From positions 1 to 64,000 of the forward strand of contig JAFSKP010000008.1 in the NCBI GenBank assembly GCA_017448905.1: a DNA stretch of 64,000 nucleotides, written 5' to 3'. Position numbers and translations under genes: made by a program. A model generated the notes under the pieces. That model was not told where the DNA came from. It did not search any database and saw only the letters and a list, made by a program, of their open reading frames with translations. The DNA is from Bacteroidales bacterium. Its GTDB lineage: Bacteria > Bacteroidota > Bacteroidia > Bacteroidales > P3. Shown in pieces: positions 8,206-15,850 of the stretch (position 1 is its first letter; the number at the start of each line of letters is the position of its first letter).

Positions 8206-10410
8206 ATGAAGAGAATAGTATTTTTACTGTTTGTTTTCAGTGCTTTATTTGTTGCAGCACAGAACAGGAGCAGCATCGAAACACGTGCTTTGATGCAGGC
8301 ATACAACAAAGCCAAACACTCAAGCAGTCAAACATTCGAGCAATCAAACAATCAAACACTCCTCAGCCGCTATCCGTTGCGGTATGACAAGGAGGGCAAC
8401 ATCTGCATCGGTGTCACCGCCAAGGTCGACTCAGGCTTTGATGCCGACCTCCTCGAGTCGTATGGCGTCAAGGTGACGTCGCGCGTAGCCTCCATTGTGG
8501 CCATGCGTGTACCGCTCGACAAGCTCCATCTGCTTGAGAATGCTCCTGGTATAGTATCCTACAGCGTGGCACATCGGGTAGCCCCGATGATGGACAACGC
8601 CAGGGTCGACACCCGCACCGACAGCGTCCACCAGGGAATGGGAGTTCCGATGCCTTTCGACGGCGAAGGAGTCCTTATCGGCATCACCGACTGGGGATTC
8701 GACTATATACACCCCAACCTGAACCGGGCCAACAACATGCGAATAGAGGCAGCCTGGGACCACTTCAAACTCTCCGGTCCCGCCCCCGATGGCTTCGACT
8801 ACGGTACCGAATACGGCACTCCCGAGGCAGTGCGCGCCGCCAAAAGCGACACCTCGGGGCTCTACGGCTATGGCACCCATGGCACCCATGTGGCCGGGAT
8901 ATGCGGCGGACTTGGCACCACCGACGGCCACGTCGTAGGCCAAGCCCCTGGGGCTCACTACATCCTCGGTTCCTGGTACCTCGACGAGCCCTCGTGGCTC
9001 GACCAGGTGGCATGGATGTCGCGGAAAGCCAAGGAAGCCGGCAAACGGCTTGTCATCAACAGCAGCTGGGGCATGTACACCTTCAGCACCCTCGACGGCA
9101 CCTCACATCTCGACGAGGCTCTCAATGCCTACGCCGACTCGGGGATAGTGTTTGTCACCAGCGCCGGAAACAACGGCGACGCCAATTTCCACATCCAGCA
9201 CACATTCGGTTCCGACGACACTTTGCGGTCCGTAGCCTCCTACCTTGCCAGCGGCATCGGAGAGGCCTTGATATACTGGGGCGAACCGGCGGACAGCAAC
9301 GCAGCCGACAACACCTTCTCCGCCGCATTTGCCCTTGTCAACAAAAACACCGGCGAGACCACCTGCTCACCATTTTTCAGCACAGCCGACGACATCGACT
9401 ATCTGGAGTCGTTCGTGGTCACGGCCTCCGGCGACACCGTGGGCTTCGACATCATGGTGGAAAGCTCGAACCCCTTCGACAGCCGTCCGCACGTATTGCT
9501 CAACGTCGCCAAAAACAACGCCTACCGTCTGGTGATGCTCTGCACTGCCGCCGCCGGAACGACAGTCAACGTATGGAATGTCGGCAATGTCAGCAACAAT
9601 GCCGGCAACACGGGATGCGACTTTGTCGCCAACGCCTCGCTTGGCTGCGTCGGTGGCGACAACAGCTATGGCATCAGCGAACCCGCCTGTGCCGAGAAAG
9701 TGGTCACCGTGGCGGCACACTCGTCAGACCGCTATGCCGGGTCGGACTATGTGGTGGGCGACATAGCCTATTTCTCGAGCCTCGGTCCCACACTCGACGG
9801 CCGCAACAAGCCCGACGTCTCGGCACCCGGTGTCAGCGTAGTCTCATCCATATCGTCGTTTTGCGACAACATGAGCTCCTACACGTCTGTCTACAGCCAG
9901 CGTTCTGGCGGACGCAACTTCATCTGGTCGACGATGAGCGGAACCTCGATGTCGTCGCCCAACGTGACAGGCATCGTGGCACTGATGCTTCAGGCCAACC
10001 CGCACATCAGCGTTGACCAGATCCGCGACATCCTATTCCGCACGGCCCGCAACGACCGGTACACGGGTCCTCTCCAGGAGTGCGACAGCGTGAGCCCCGT
10101 CTGGGGACACGGCAAAGCCGACGCCCTGCGTGCCGTCAGCGCAGCCTACGACCTGCTGTCGGTCGAGGAGGCCGCCAAAGTGTCCCCCACCTTGGTGGTT
10201 TACCCCTCCCCTGCCAGCAGCCACATCACCGTGGCTACGGGCAGCAACGAGCCTCGCCAGGTCTCGGTCTATGCCGCCGACGGTCGTCGCGCCATGCAGT
10301 TCGAAGTGGCCATGATGCGTACCGTCGATGTGTCTGCGCTCCCAAAAGGAATCTATATCGTCCACGTACTCGACCCCACAGGCACGAGGACGGCAAAATT
10401 CGTCAAATGA
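8206..10410 (+). CDS. secreted subtilisin-like (S8) protease with T9SS sorting domain
   Basis: This 734-residue secreted serine protease has a signal peptide (MKRIVFLLFVFSALFVAAQ). The peptidase S8 triad is Asp in GITDWGFD (near 163), His in GTHGTHVAG (near 226) and Ser in GTSMSSPNVTG (near 581). The last roughly 70 residues (VVYPSPASSHITV ... LPKGIYIVHV ... KFVK) form a type A C-terminal domain that directs export by the type IX system and attachment at the cell surface. A wide insertion separates His and Ser, as in large Bacteroidota subtilases. Residues about 37-52, after the signal peptide, are encoded by an in-frame block of six 8-nt repeat units. Substrate specificity is unknown. Confidence 0.93.
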   Translation: MKRIVFLLFVFSALFVAAQNRSSIETRALMQAYNKAKHSSSQTFEQSNNQTLLSRYPLRYDKEGNICIGVTAKVDSGFDADLLESYGVKVTSRVASIVAMRVPLDKLHLLENAPGIVSYSVAHRVAPMMDNARVDTRTDSVHQGMGVPMPFDGEGVLIGITDWGFDYIHPNLNRANNMRIEAAWDHFKLSGPAPDGFDYGTEYGTPEAVRAAKSDTSGLYGYGTHGTHVAGICGGLGTTDGHVVGQAPGAHYILGSWYLDEPSWLDQVAWMSRKAKEAGKRLVINSSWGMYTFSTLDGTSHLDEALNAYADSGIVFVTSAGNNGDANFHIQHTFGSDDTLRSVASYLASGIGEALIYWGEPADSNAADNTFSAAFALVNKNTGETTCSPFFSTADDIDYLESFVVTASGDTVGFDIMVESSNPFDSRPHVLLNVAKNNAYRLVMLCTAAAGTTVNVWNVGNVSNNAGNTGCDFVANASLGCVGGDNSYGISEPACAEKVVTVAAHSSDRYAGSDYVVGDIAYFSSLGPTLDGRNKPDVSAPGVSVVSSISSFCDNMSSYTSVYSQRSGGRNFIWSTMSGTSMSSPNVTGIVALMLQANPHISVDQIRDILFRTARNDRYTGPLQECDSVSPVWGHGKADALRAVSAAYDLLSVEEAAKVSPTLVVYPSPASSHITVATGSNEPRQVSVYAADGRRAMQFEVAMMRTVDVSALPKGIYIVHVLDPTGTRTAKFVK
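8313..8360 (+). repeat. 8-nt array inside the subtilase coding sequence
   Basis: Six units (CAAACACT, CAAGCAGT, CAAACATT, CGAGCAAT, CAAACAAT, CAAACACT) total 48 nt, so the reading frame is kept. They encode a Ser/Gln/Asn-rich stretch between the signal peptide and the protease domain. The orientation is the stop-free one. Confidence 0.9.
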
Positions 10411-10500
10411 ATGACTGGATGCTTGAATGTGTTAATGCTTGAGTGTTTCACTCAAACAATCAAGCAGTCAAACAATCAAGCAATCAAGCAACCAAACAAT
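10411..10500 (+). repeat. 8-nt array with facing arms
   Basis: A stop-bearing arm (10411-10445, TTGAATG/TTAATG units) meets a stop-free arm (10449-10500, CAAACAAT/CAAGCAGT units). The junction TTGAGTG-TTT-CACTCAA is a perfect hairpin seed. The array fills the whole gap between the subtilase and the next gene, and its right end abuts the chosen ATG. Confidence 0.92.
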
Positions 10501-10501
10501 C

Positions 10502-11473
10502 ATGCTAGCGGCTTTCAAACGGAACAACCTCCTACAGATCCTTTTCATTCTGATTGCAGTCATTTTGTTGTGGGTGAAAGCATTCCTTTCTCCCGCCGGG
10601 ATGGCTGTTGAGCATTATTTCTCACCCCTTTATGGCCTGCTGCACGACCTCCTGTCCTCCTGTCCGAAGGTGGCTGCGGCCCTTGCCCTGCTGCTCATTG
10701 TCGTCGAGGGGGTGTGGCTAAACCTGATAATGTCATACAACAAACTCGGCGACACCAACTGGCTGATGCCGACCTTGCTGTTCATCCTCGCCATGGGCTG
10801 GCAAGGGGGCAGTCTCACGCTCACGCCCATGACGGTGGCCTGGCTGCCGCTGTTGGCGGCGGCCAGCCAGCTCCTATCGAGAGGAGACACAAGTCTCGGG
10901 GTCTCAAGGAACTTCAACGCCGCATTCCTCGTAGGCATCGCCACGATGTGCTATCTTCCTGCAGTAGTGTTTGTCGTGCCGTTCCTGCTGTCGTTCGTGA
11001 GCTACAAGGCATACCGTTGGCGCGACCTCGTCGTCGCCATACTTGGACTCACGGCGCCCTTGCTGCTGCTCGTCGTCTACGCTTTCCTCACCGACAAACT
11101 GGAATACTACCTCATCCTTTTCCGGCACGACATCGTCGACATGCATATAGTCACCGACACCTCCGACATGGCCGACATCGTATCCAACATCCTCTTCATT
11201 CTGATACTGCTGTGGGCTTTCCTGTCTCAACTCATGTCGCTCGGCGACACCACTATCCAGCATCGCATCAACACCGTTGTGTTCATGCTGCCACTCACCG
11301 CAGCACTGCTCATGCTGCCTTACGGCACTGTCTTTGTCGTGGACACCCAGGGGGCGGCTTTACCATTTGCATTCCTCGTATCGAACCTTTTGGCAATAAA
11401 ACGTAAACACATCTGGATCAACGAACTTGTATTCTGCATAATCCTCTTGGGATGCCTGCTGGCAAACGCCTGA
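10502..11473 (+). CDS. polytopic membrane protein, possibly DUF6427-like
   Basis: This 323-residue integral membrane protein has about ten hydrophobic helices (for example [53 protein letters not shown] end). I recognise no catalytic motif; the layout and the position before rnhB resemble an uncharacterised Bacteroidota membrane family (DUF6427, from memory). The ATG at 10502 is preferred over an in-frame GTG-type start at 10439, because the 21 extra residues would be entirely array-encoded. Its stop overlaps an in-frame ATG of rnhB (TGATG), which suggests coupling. Confidence 0.7.
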   Translation: MLAAFKRNNLLQILFILIAVILLWVKAFLSPAGMAVEHYFSPLYGLLHDLLSSCPKVAAALALLLIVVEGVWLNLIMSYNKLGDTNWLMPTLLFILAMGWQGGSLTLTPMTVAWLPLLAAASQLLSRGDTSLGVSRNFNAAFLVGIATMCYLPAVVFVVPFLLSFVSYKAYRWRDLVVAILGLTAPLLLLVVYAFLTDKLEYYLILFRHDIVDMHIVTDTSDMADIVSNILFILILLWAFLSQLMSLGDTTIQHRINTVVFMLPLTAALLMLPYGTVFVVDTQGAALPFAFLVSNLLAIKRKHIWINELVFCIILLGCLLANA

Positions 11474-11499
11474 TGAGGAATAAAAGTAATGTCATAACC

Positions 11500-12111
11500 A
11501 TGACTGAACGCACGATTTTAAAACCATACCTGCATAAAGAGCTGCTGGAGGCCGGCTGCGACGAAGCCGGACGGGGTTGCCTCGCCGGCCCTGTCTACGC
11601 CGCCGCAGTCATTCTGCCTCACGGCTACACCAACCCCATGCTCAACGACTCCAAGAAGCTCTCTGCCAAGCAGAGGCTCGCTCTACGCCAGGAGATAGAA
11701 CGCGACGCCGTAGCATGGGCTGTGGCCTTCTGCGACAACACGGAGATAGACCGTATGAACATACTGCGAGCCTCGTTCCATGCCATGAACCGTGCCGTGA
11801 CACAGCTCGCCACAACGCCACAGTTCCTTCTCATAGACGGCAACCGCTTCATCGACGAGACCCAAATCCCATACCAGTGCATCGTGGGTGGCGACGCCCA
11901 ATACCAGTCGATAGCAGCGGCATCCATCCTCGCCAAGACCTATCGCGACGACTTCATGGACCAACAGCATGAGCTTTATCCCCATTACGGCTGGAAAAGC
12001 AACAAAGGCTACCCTACCCGACAGCACTATCAGGCTATCATTGACCATGGCATCACGCCCCTGCATCGCCGCACGTTCACCCTCTACCAGCAGCAGGAAC
12101 TTGATTTTTGA
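11500..12111 (+). CDS. rnhB: ribonuclease HII
   Basis: This enzyme of about 203 residues removes RNA from RNA-DNA hybrids, including single ribonucleotides. Type 2 RNase H motifs: [19 protein letters not shown] near the start (Asp and Glu catalytic), [14 protein letters not shown] with catalytic Asp, and [13 protein letters not shown]. The start at 11500 ([11 protein letters not shown]) places the conserved domain at the usual distance. An upstream in-frame ATG at 11473 overlaps the previous stop (TGATG) and could also be used. The stop codon TGA at 12109-12111 lies in the first unit of an 8-nt array. Confidence 0.94.
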   Translation: MTERTILKPYLHKELLEAGCDEAGRGCLAGPVYAAAVILPHGYTNPMLNDSKKLSAKQRLALRQEIERDAVAWAVAFCDNTEIDRMNILRASFHAMNRAVTQLATTPQFLLIDGNRFIDETQIPYQCIVGGDAQYQSIAAASILAKTYRDDFMDQQHELYPHYGWKSNKGYPTRQHYQAIIDHGITPLHRRTFTLYQQQELDF

Positions 12112-12229
12112 ATGCATGAATGCTTGAACGCGTGAATGATTCGCAGGTCTTTGATGCGACAGCCACTCAAACACTCAAACATTCAAACACTCAAGCACTC
12201 AAGCACTCAAGCACTCAAACATTTTTTTG
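12108..12229 (+). repeat. 8-nt array, facing arms plus T run (possible giant terminator)
   Basis: A stop-bearing arm (TTGAATGC, ATGAATGC, TTGAACGC; 12108-12140) is separated by about 30 nt from a stop-free arm (CTCAAACA/CTCAAGCA units; 12174-12221), which ends in seven T at 12223-12229. In RNA the arms can pair imperfectly over several units just before the U run, as in an oversized intrinsic terminator for rnhB. Confidence 0.85.
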
Positions 12230-12261
12230 TCCGTTAGTCTCAATAATTCAAAAAAATATGC

Positions 12262-12269
12262 TATTTTTG
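12262..12269 (+). promoter_or_regulatory. promoter -7 element upstream of DUF6913-like gene
   Basis: TATTTTTG followed by CAA matches TAnnTTTG and lies 30 nt before the ATG at 12299. The -33 region is not convincing. Confidence 0.5.
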
Positions 12270-12298
12270 CAATCCAATCTGATAACAAACAATACCGT

Positions 12299-12853
12299 AT
12301 GTTCGATATAATCAAAAAGAAATACCAATATCGTCAGCTGCGGAAGATGATGCTTTCGCGACGCGACAAACGCATCGAGAACTGGGAACAGATAAGGACT
12401 ATCGGTCTTGTATTTGTCGTTGGAAGCGAGGAACAATGGAACCTGCTGAACCGTTTCATCTCGACACAAAAGCAGAACGGAAAACACATCGTTATTATCG
12501 GATACCATCCCAAAGACCTGGCAATAAACTATATTTTCACACATACCGAGACGACCATCTGCCATGAGAAAGAGGACTTCACATTCTTTGGGTTGCCCAA
12601 GGAGGGAGTTGTGGACCATTTCACGGGTCTTCACTACGACCTCCTCGTCGATGCAACTGAGCAGCCCTGCTTCTTCGGGAAGTACTTGACAGCGTGTGCT
12701 GACGCCGACCTGAAAGTGGGATACACCAACAGCGAGACCGACGACGAAGGGCCTATGGAGATGTATGACCTCACGATACAAGGGAACGAGAAAATCGATT
12801 TCGGGAACTACATGGAACAAATTGTCAAATATCTTACAATGATAAAGAAGTAA
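12299..12853 (+). CDS. DUF6913-like protein of unknown function
   Basis: This 184-residue soluble protein has no signal peptide. It appears to be an uncharacterised Bacteroidota family (DUF6913, from memory) that commonly sits beside dapA. The sequence has an alternating strand/helix pattern (IRTIGLVFVVGS, KHIVIIGYHP, YDLLVDAT, KVGYTNSETDD) suggestive of an alpha/beta fold, with no recognisable catalytic motif. The ATG at 12299 (MFDIIKKKYQYRQLRK) is preferred over an upstream in-frame GTG-type start, which would lie before the -7 promoter element. dapA follows after 9 nt, so the two are probably co-transcribed. Confidence 0.75.
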   Translation: MFDIIKKKYQYRQLRKMMLSRRDKRIENWEQIRTIGLVFVVGSEEQWNLLNRFISTQKQNGKHIVIIGYHPKDLAINYIFTHTETTICHEKEDFTFFGLPKEGVVDHFTGLHYDLLVDATEQPCFFGKYLTACADADLKVGYTNSETDDEGPMEMYDLTIQGNEKIDFGNYMEQIVKYLTMIKK

Positions 12854-12862
12854 ACGCATACC

Positions 12863-13753
12863 ATGAAGAAAGTATTATTCACAGGTACCGGAGTGGCCTT
12901 GATCACGCCATTCCGCAAGCAGGAGACCATCGACTTCAGCAAGCTGGAGGAACTTATCGACCACATCATAGTCTCGGGAGCAGACTATATTGTGGCTCTG
13001 GGCACCACCAGTGAGGCCGCCACCATGACCGACAGCGAGAAGACAGCACTGCTGCAGTTCATCGTCGAGACTGTTGGCGGACGCCTGCCCATCGTCCTGG
13101 GCCTTGGCGGCAACAACACGCGTGCCGTATGTGATGCCATCAGCACCACCAACTTCGACGGCATCAGCGGACTGCTCACCGTGGCTCCCTACTACAACAA
13201 GCCACAGCAACGGGGACTCTATGAGCACTTCAAATCGATTGCCGACGTCTCGCCAGTCCCTGTACTCCTTTACAACGTGCCGGGCCGCACGTCGTGCAAC
13301 ATTGCTGCTGAAACCACCCTGCAGCTTGCTGCCGACTGCCCCAATATCGCCGGCATCAAGGAGGCCTCCGGCAACATGCAGCAGGTCATGGAGCTGCTAC
13401 GCAACAAACCTACAGGCTTCAAGGTCATTTCGGGCGACGACGCGCTGACATTCCCCATGATGGCCCTTGGCGCATCGGGTGTCATATCGGTCATCGCCAA
13501 CGCATATCCTCGCGAGATGTCCGAAATGGTACGCCTCGCCCTGAAAGGCGACTTCAAGAAGGCGTTGCCCATACATTTCATGCTTATGCCCCTGATGAAC
13601 GCCATCTTCGAAGAGGGCAACCCCAGCGGCGTGAAAGCCCTACTCGAAATTCAGGGACGCATCGTAAGCCAGCTCCGCCTCCCCCTCTGCAAGGTATCCA
13701 AGCCACTGTATAACAAGCTCAAGGAACTCGCCGCATGTGTAGAGCAGAAATAG
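12863..13753 (+). CDS. dapA: 4-hydroxy-tetrahydrodipicolinate synthase
   Basis: DapA (296 residues) condenses pyruvate with aspartate semialdehyde in the lysine/diaminopimelate pathway. TIM-barrel motifs: GTTSEAATM near residue 48, LLYNVPGRT with the catalytic Tyr near 137, and AGIKEASGN with the Schiff-base Lys near 165. The length is typical. It follows the DUF6913-like gene by 9 nt and overlaps the hotdog thioesterase gene by 19 nt, so the three form one operon. Confidence 0.96.
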   Translation: MKKVLFTGTGVALITPFRKQETIDFSKLEELIDHIIVSGADYIVALGTTSEAATMTDSEKTALLQFIVETVGGRLPIVLGLGGNNTRAVCDAISTTNFDGISGLLTVAPYYNKPQQRGLYEHFKSIADVSPVPVLLYNVPGRTSCNIAAETTLQLAADCPNIAGIKEASGNMQQVMELLRNKPTGFKVISGDDALTFPMMALGASGVISVIANAYPREMSEMVRLALKGDFKKALPIHFMLMPLMNAIFEEGNPSGVKALLEIQGRIVSQLRLPLCKVSKPLYNKLKELAACVEQK

Positions 13754-14178
13754 CACGCGAAGTGTTTGCCGCCGACAGCTATGCCACCGAACTAACCGGC
13801 ATCACCATCGACAGCGTCGACAGCGACAGGGTCGAGTGCAGCCTCACCCTCGCCCGGCATCACCGCAACGCCAGGGGTGCCGTGATGGGCGGCGTCATGT
13901 TCACACTGGCCGACTTCGCCTTTGCCATTGCTGCCAACAGCGACCTCCTGCCGTCGGTACGCGACGGCAAGGCCGAACTGCAATGGGTATCCTCGTCGTC
14001 GGACATACACTTCCTGGCGCAACCTCAAGGGCCTTCCCTACGGGCTGTCACCCTCCGAATCCGACAAGGGAGAAACCGGGCTCTATTCCAGACCTCTATT
14101 TTCGACACTTCCGACCGTCTTGTAGCCCTTGCCACAACCACAGGTGCAAGAATAATGCCTGAACAATTGAATGCCTGA
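13735..14178 (+). CDS. PaaI-family hotdog thioesterase
   Basis: This 147-residue single-hotdog protein resembles PaaI-type acyl-CoA thioesterases. The NARGAVMGGVMFTLADFAFA segment (near residues 41-60) matches the family motif (HxN-x-x-G-x-x-x-GG), with the catalytic Asp in LADFAF. Its substrate is unknown. The start lies inside dapA (19-nt overlap in another frame), implying translational coupling. The last residues (Leu-Asn-Ala) and the TGA stop come from the first units of the following 8-nt array, so the native C-terminus may have been altered when the array appeared. Confidence 0.85.
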   Translation: MCRAEIAREVFAADSYATELTGITIDSVDSDRVECSLTLARHHRNARGAVMGGVMFTLADFAFAIAANSDLLPSVRDGKAELQWVSSSSDIHFLAQPQGPSLRAVTLRIRQGRNRALFQTSIFDTSDRLVALATTTGARIMPEQLNA

Positions 14179-14335
14179 ATAATTGAATGTCTGAATGCCT
14201 GAATGTCTGAATGCCTGAATGCTTGAATGCCTGAATGCTTGAATGCTTGAGTGCTACGCAGGATACTCAAGCATTCAAGCAATCAAACAATCAAACAATC
14301 AAACAATCATACACTCAAGCAATCAAACAATTATT
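14164..14335 (+). repeat. 8-nt array with facing arms and conserved centre
   Basis: About ten stop-bearing units (CTGAATGC, CTGAATGT, TTGAATGC) run to 14252 and about eight stop-free units (CATTCAAG, CAATCAAA) run from 14265. The centre GCTTGAGT (14245-14252) and ACTCAAGC (14265-14272) are exact inverted copies around GCTACGCAGGAT. The 14-nt motif TTGAGTGCTACGCA (14247-14260) recurs at two other arrays. Confidence 0.94.
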
Positions 14336-14341
14336 TAATCG

Positions 14342-15316
14342 ATGATCTCTATCAAACAACTTCTAGAACCATTTCGACCATCGCTTCTGTCAGCCTATAA
14401 AGAGCTGACAATCTCCTCGATACCCATCATCGAAGATGTCAACAGCCATCTCAACAGCACGCAGGGCAAGCAGCTGCGGCCCTTGATGACGATACTCACG
14501 GGTTTGTGCTGCGGCCTTGACGACACTCTTGCCGCCGACCACCCTGTCTTTGCCGCCGCCGCAGCCATCGAGACACTACATGCCAGCACACTGATGCACG
14601 ACGACGTGATAGACAATGCCGACATCCGTCGCGGCGTGCCCTCGGTAAGAAAACAGTGGGGCAACAAAGCCGCCGTACTCGTCGGCGACTTCTACCTTGC
14701 CAGAATCATGCAGACCTTCAACAAGATAGACAACAAGGCTGTCACCTCCATAATCGGCGACACCGTCGCCCAAATGAGCGAGGGTGAGTTGCTTCAGCTT
14801 CAACATAACGGAGTATACACTGACGACAACAATACATATCTGACGATAATAGAAAAGAAGACAGCAGTATTTATGGCAGCCTGCTGCGAAGTCGGGGCGG
14901 TCTTCGCCACCGGCGACGAAAGACTTCGGCAGCATGCCCGCCGCTTTGGCCTCAACCTCGGCATGGCTTTCCAGATACGCGACGACATCATCGACTACAT
15001 GCCCGCCACGGTGACCGGAAAACCACAGGGCAATGACCTCTGCGAGGGCAAATGTACGCTTCCCCTAATCCATGCCCTAAAAAATTCCGATGACGATACA
15101 AAAAAAAACATTCTCTCGTTATTAAAGGAAAAGCCACTTTCGGACACTAATCTGAAAAGGCTTATGGATACCGTCACACATGGAGGTTATCTTGCCTCGG
15201 CGGCACGCGTCCACGACGAATACCTCGAGTGTGCCCGCGAAGCACTACAGGCCTTGCCCGACAACAAATACCGTGCCGCGCTGGCCGCCCTCACCGACAA
15301 TCCCATCACACTGTAA
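14342..15316 (+). CDS. ispB: polyprenyl diphosphate synthase (octaprenyl type)
   Basis: This 324-residue trans-prenyltransferase adds isopentenyl units to allylic diphosphates, probably for the menaquinone side chain. Both aspartate-rich motifs are present: HDDVIDNADIRRG (near residue 86) and IRDDIIDYM (near 212), plus GKQLRPL near the N-terminus. Chain length cannot be read reliably; the residues before the first motif (TLMHDD) fit a long-chain synthase. The ATG lies 7 nt after the end of an 8-nt array, so the array occupies the presumed leader. Confidence 0.9.
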   Translation: MISIKQLLEPFRPSLLSAYKELTISSIPIIEDVNSHLNSTQGKQLRPLMTILTGLCCGLDDTLAADHPVFAAAAAIETLHASTLMHDDVIDNADIRRGVPSVRKQWGNKAAVLVGDFYLARIMQTFNKIDNKAVTSIIGDTVAQMSEGELLQLQHNGVYTDDNNTYLTIIEKKTAVFMAACCEVGAVFATGDERLRQHARRFGLNLGMAFQIRDDIIDYMPATVTGKPQGNDLCEGKCTLPLIHALKNSDDDTKKNILSLLKEKPLSDTNLKRLMDTVTHGGYLASAARVHDEYLECAREALQALPDNKYRAALAALTDNPITL

Positions 15317-15337
15317 AACAACCCAACAAATAGAATC

Positions 15338-15850
15338 ATGAAAAAAACAATCCTCTCTTTAGCGCTGCTTTTTATGGGCGTGGTTGCCATGTCGCAGAAC
15401 GCCACAATCCCCAGCGGTATCAGCCTCAAGACCCTTGACGGACGCACCGTCGAGAGCTCCGTCATCCAAAACGACGGTAAACCCATCATCATCAGCTTCT
15501 GGGCTACATGGTGCAAACCCTGCAACAAAGAGCTTAACGCCATCAAGGAAGTCTACGACGAATGGCGCGACGAAACCGGCGTGAAGCTGGTGGCCGTCTC
15601 GATTGACGATGCGCGCTCGGCAGCGAAGGTGAAGCCCCATGTCGACGGCAACGGATGGGAATACGAGGTCTACCTCGACCAGAACCAAGACTTCAAACGC
15701 GCCATGAACGTGGTCAATGTGCCACACACTTTCCTCGTCAACGGGAAGGGCGAGATTGTATGGCAGCACACCTCTTACGTCGACGGCAGCGAAGAGGAAT
15801 TGCTGGAATTGGTAAGGAAAGTGTCGAAAGGAGAAGAGGTTGAACAATGA
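15338..15850 (+). CDS. TlpA/ResA-like periplasmic thiol-disulfide protein
   Basis: This 170-residue thioredoxin-fold protein has a signal peptide (MKKTILSLALLFMGVVAMSQ) and the active site FWATWCKPCNKE near residues 54-65, so it should act in the periplasm on disulfides. It starts 21 nt after ispB. Its stop overlaps the start of the barrel gene (ATGA), indicating translational coupling. The third gene of the set, Omp28-like, also carries a CxxC motif. Confidence 0.9.
   Translation: MKKTILSLALLFMGVVAMSQNATIPSGISLKTLDGRTVESSVIQNDGKPIIISFWATWCKPCNKELNAIKEVYDEWRDETGVKLVAVSIDDARSAAKVKPHVDGNGWEYEVYLDQNQDFKRAMNVVNVPHTFLVNGKGEIVWQHTSYVDGSEEELLELVRKVSKGEEVEQ

Noticed and set aside
10439..10501. Earlier start for the membrane protein gene at 10439
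   Set aside because: The added 21 residues are purely array-encoded (Ser/Gln/Asn-rich) and precede a normal first membrane helix start at 10502.
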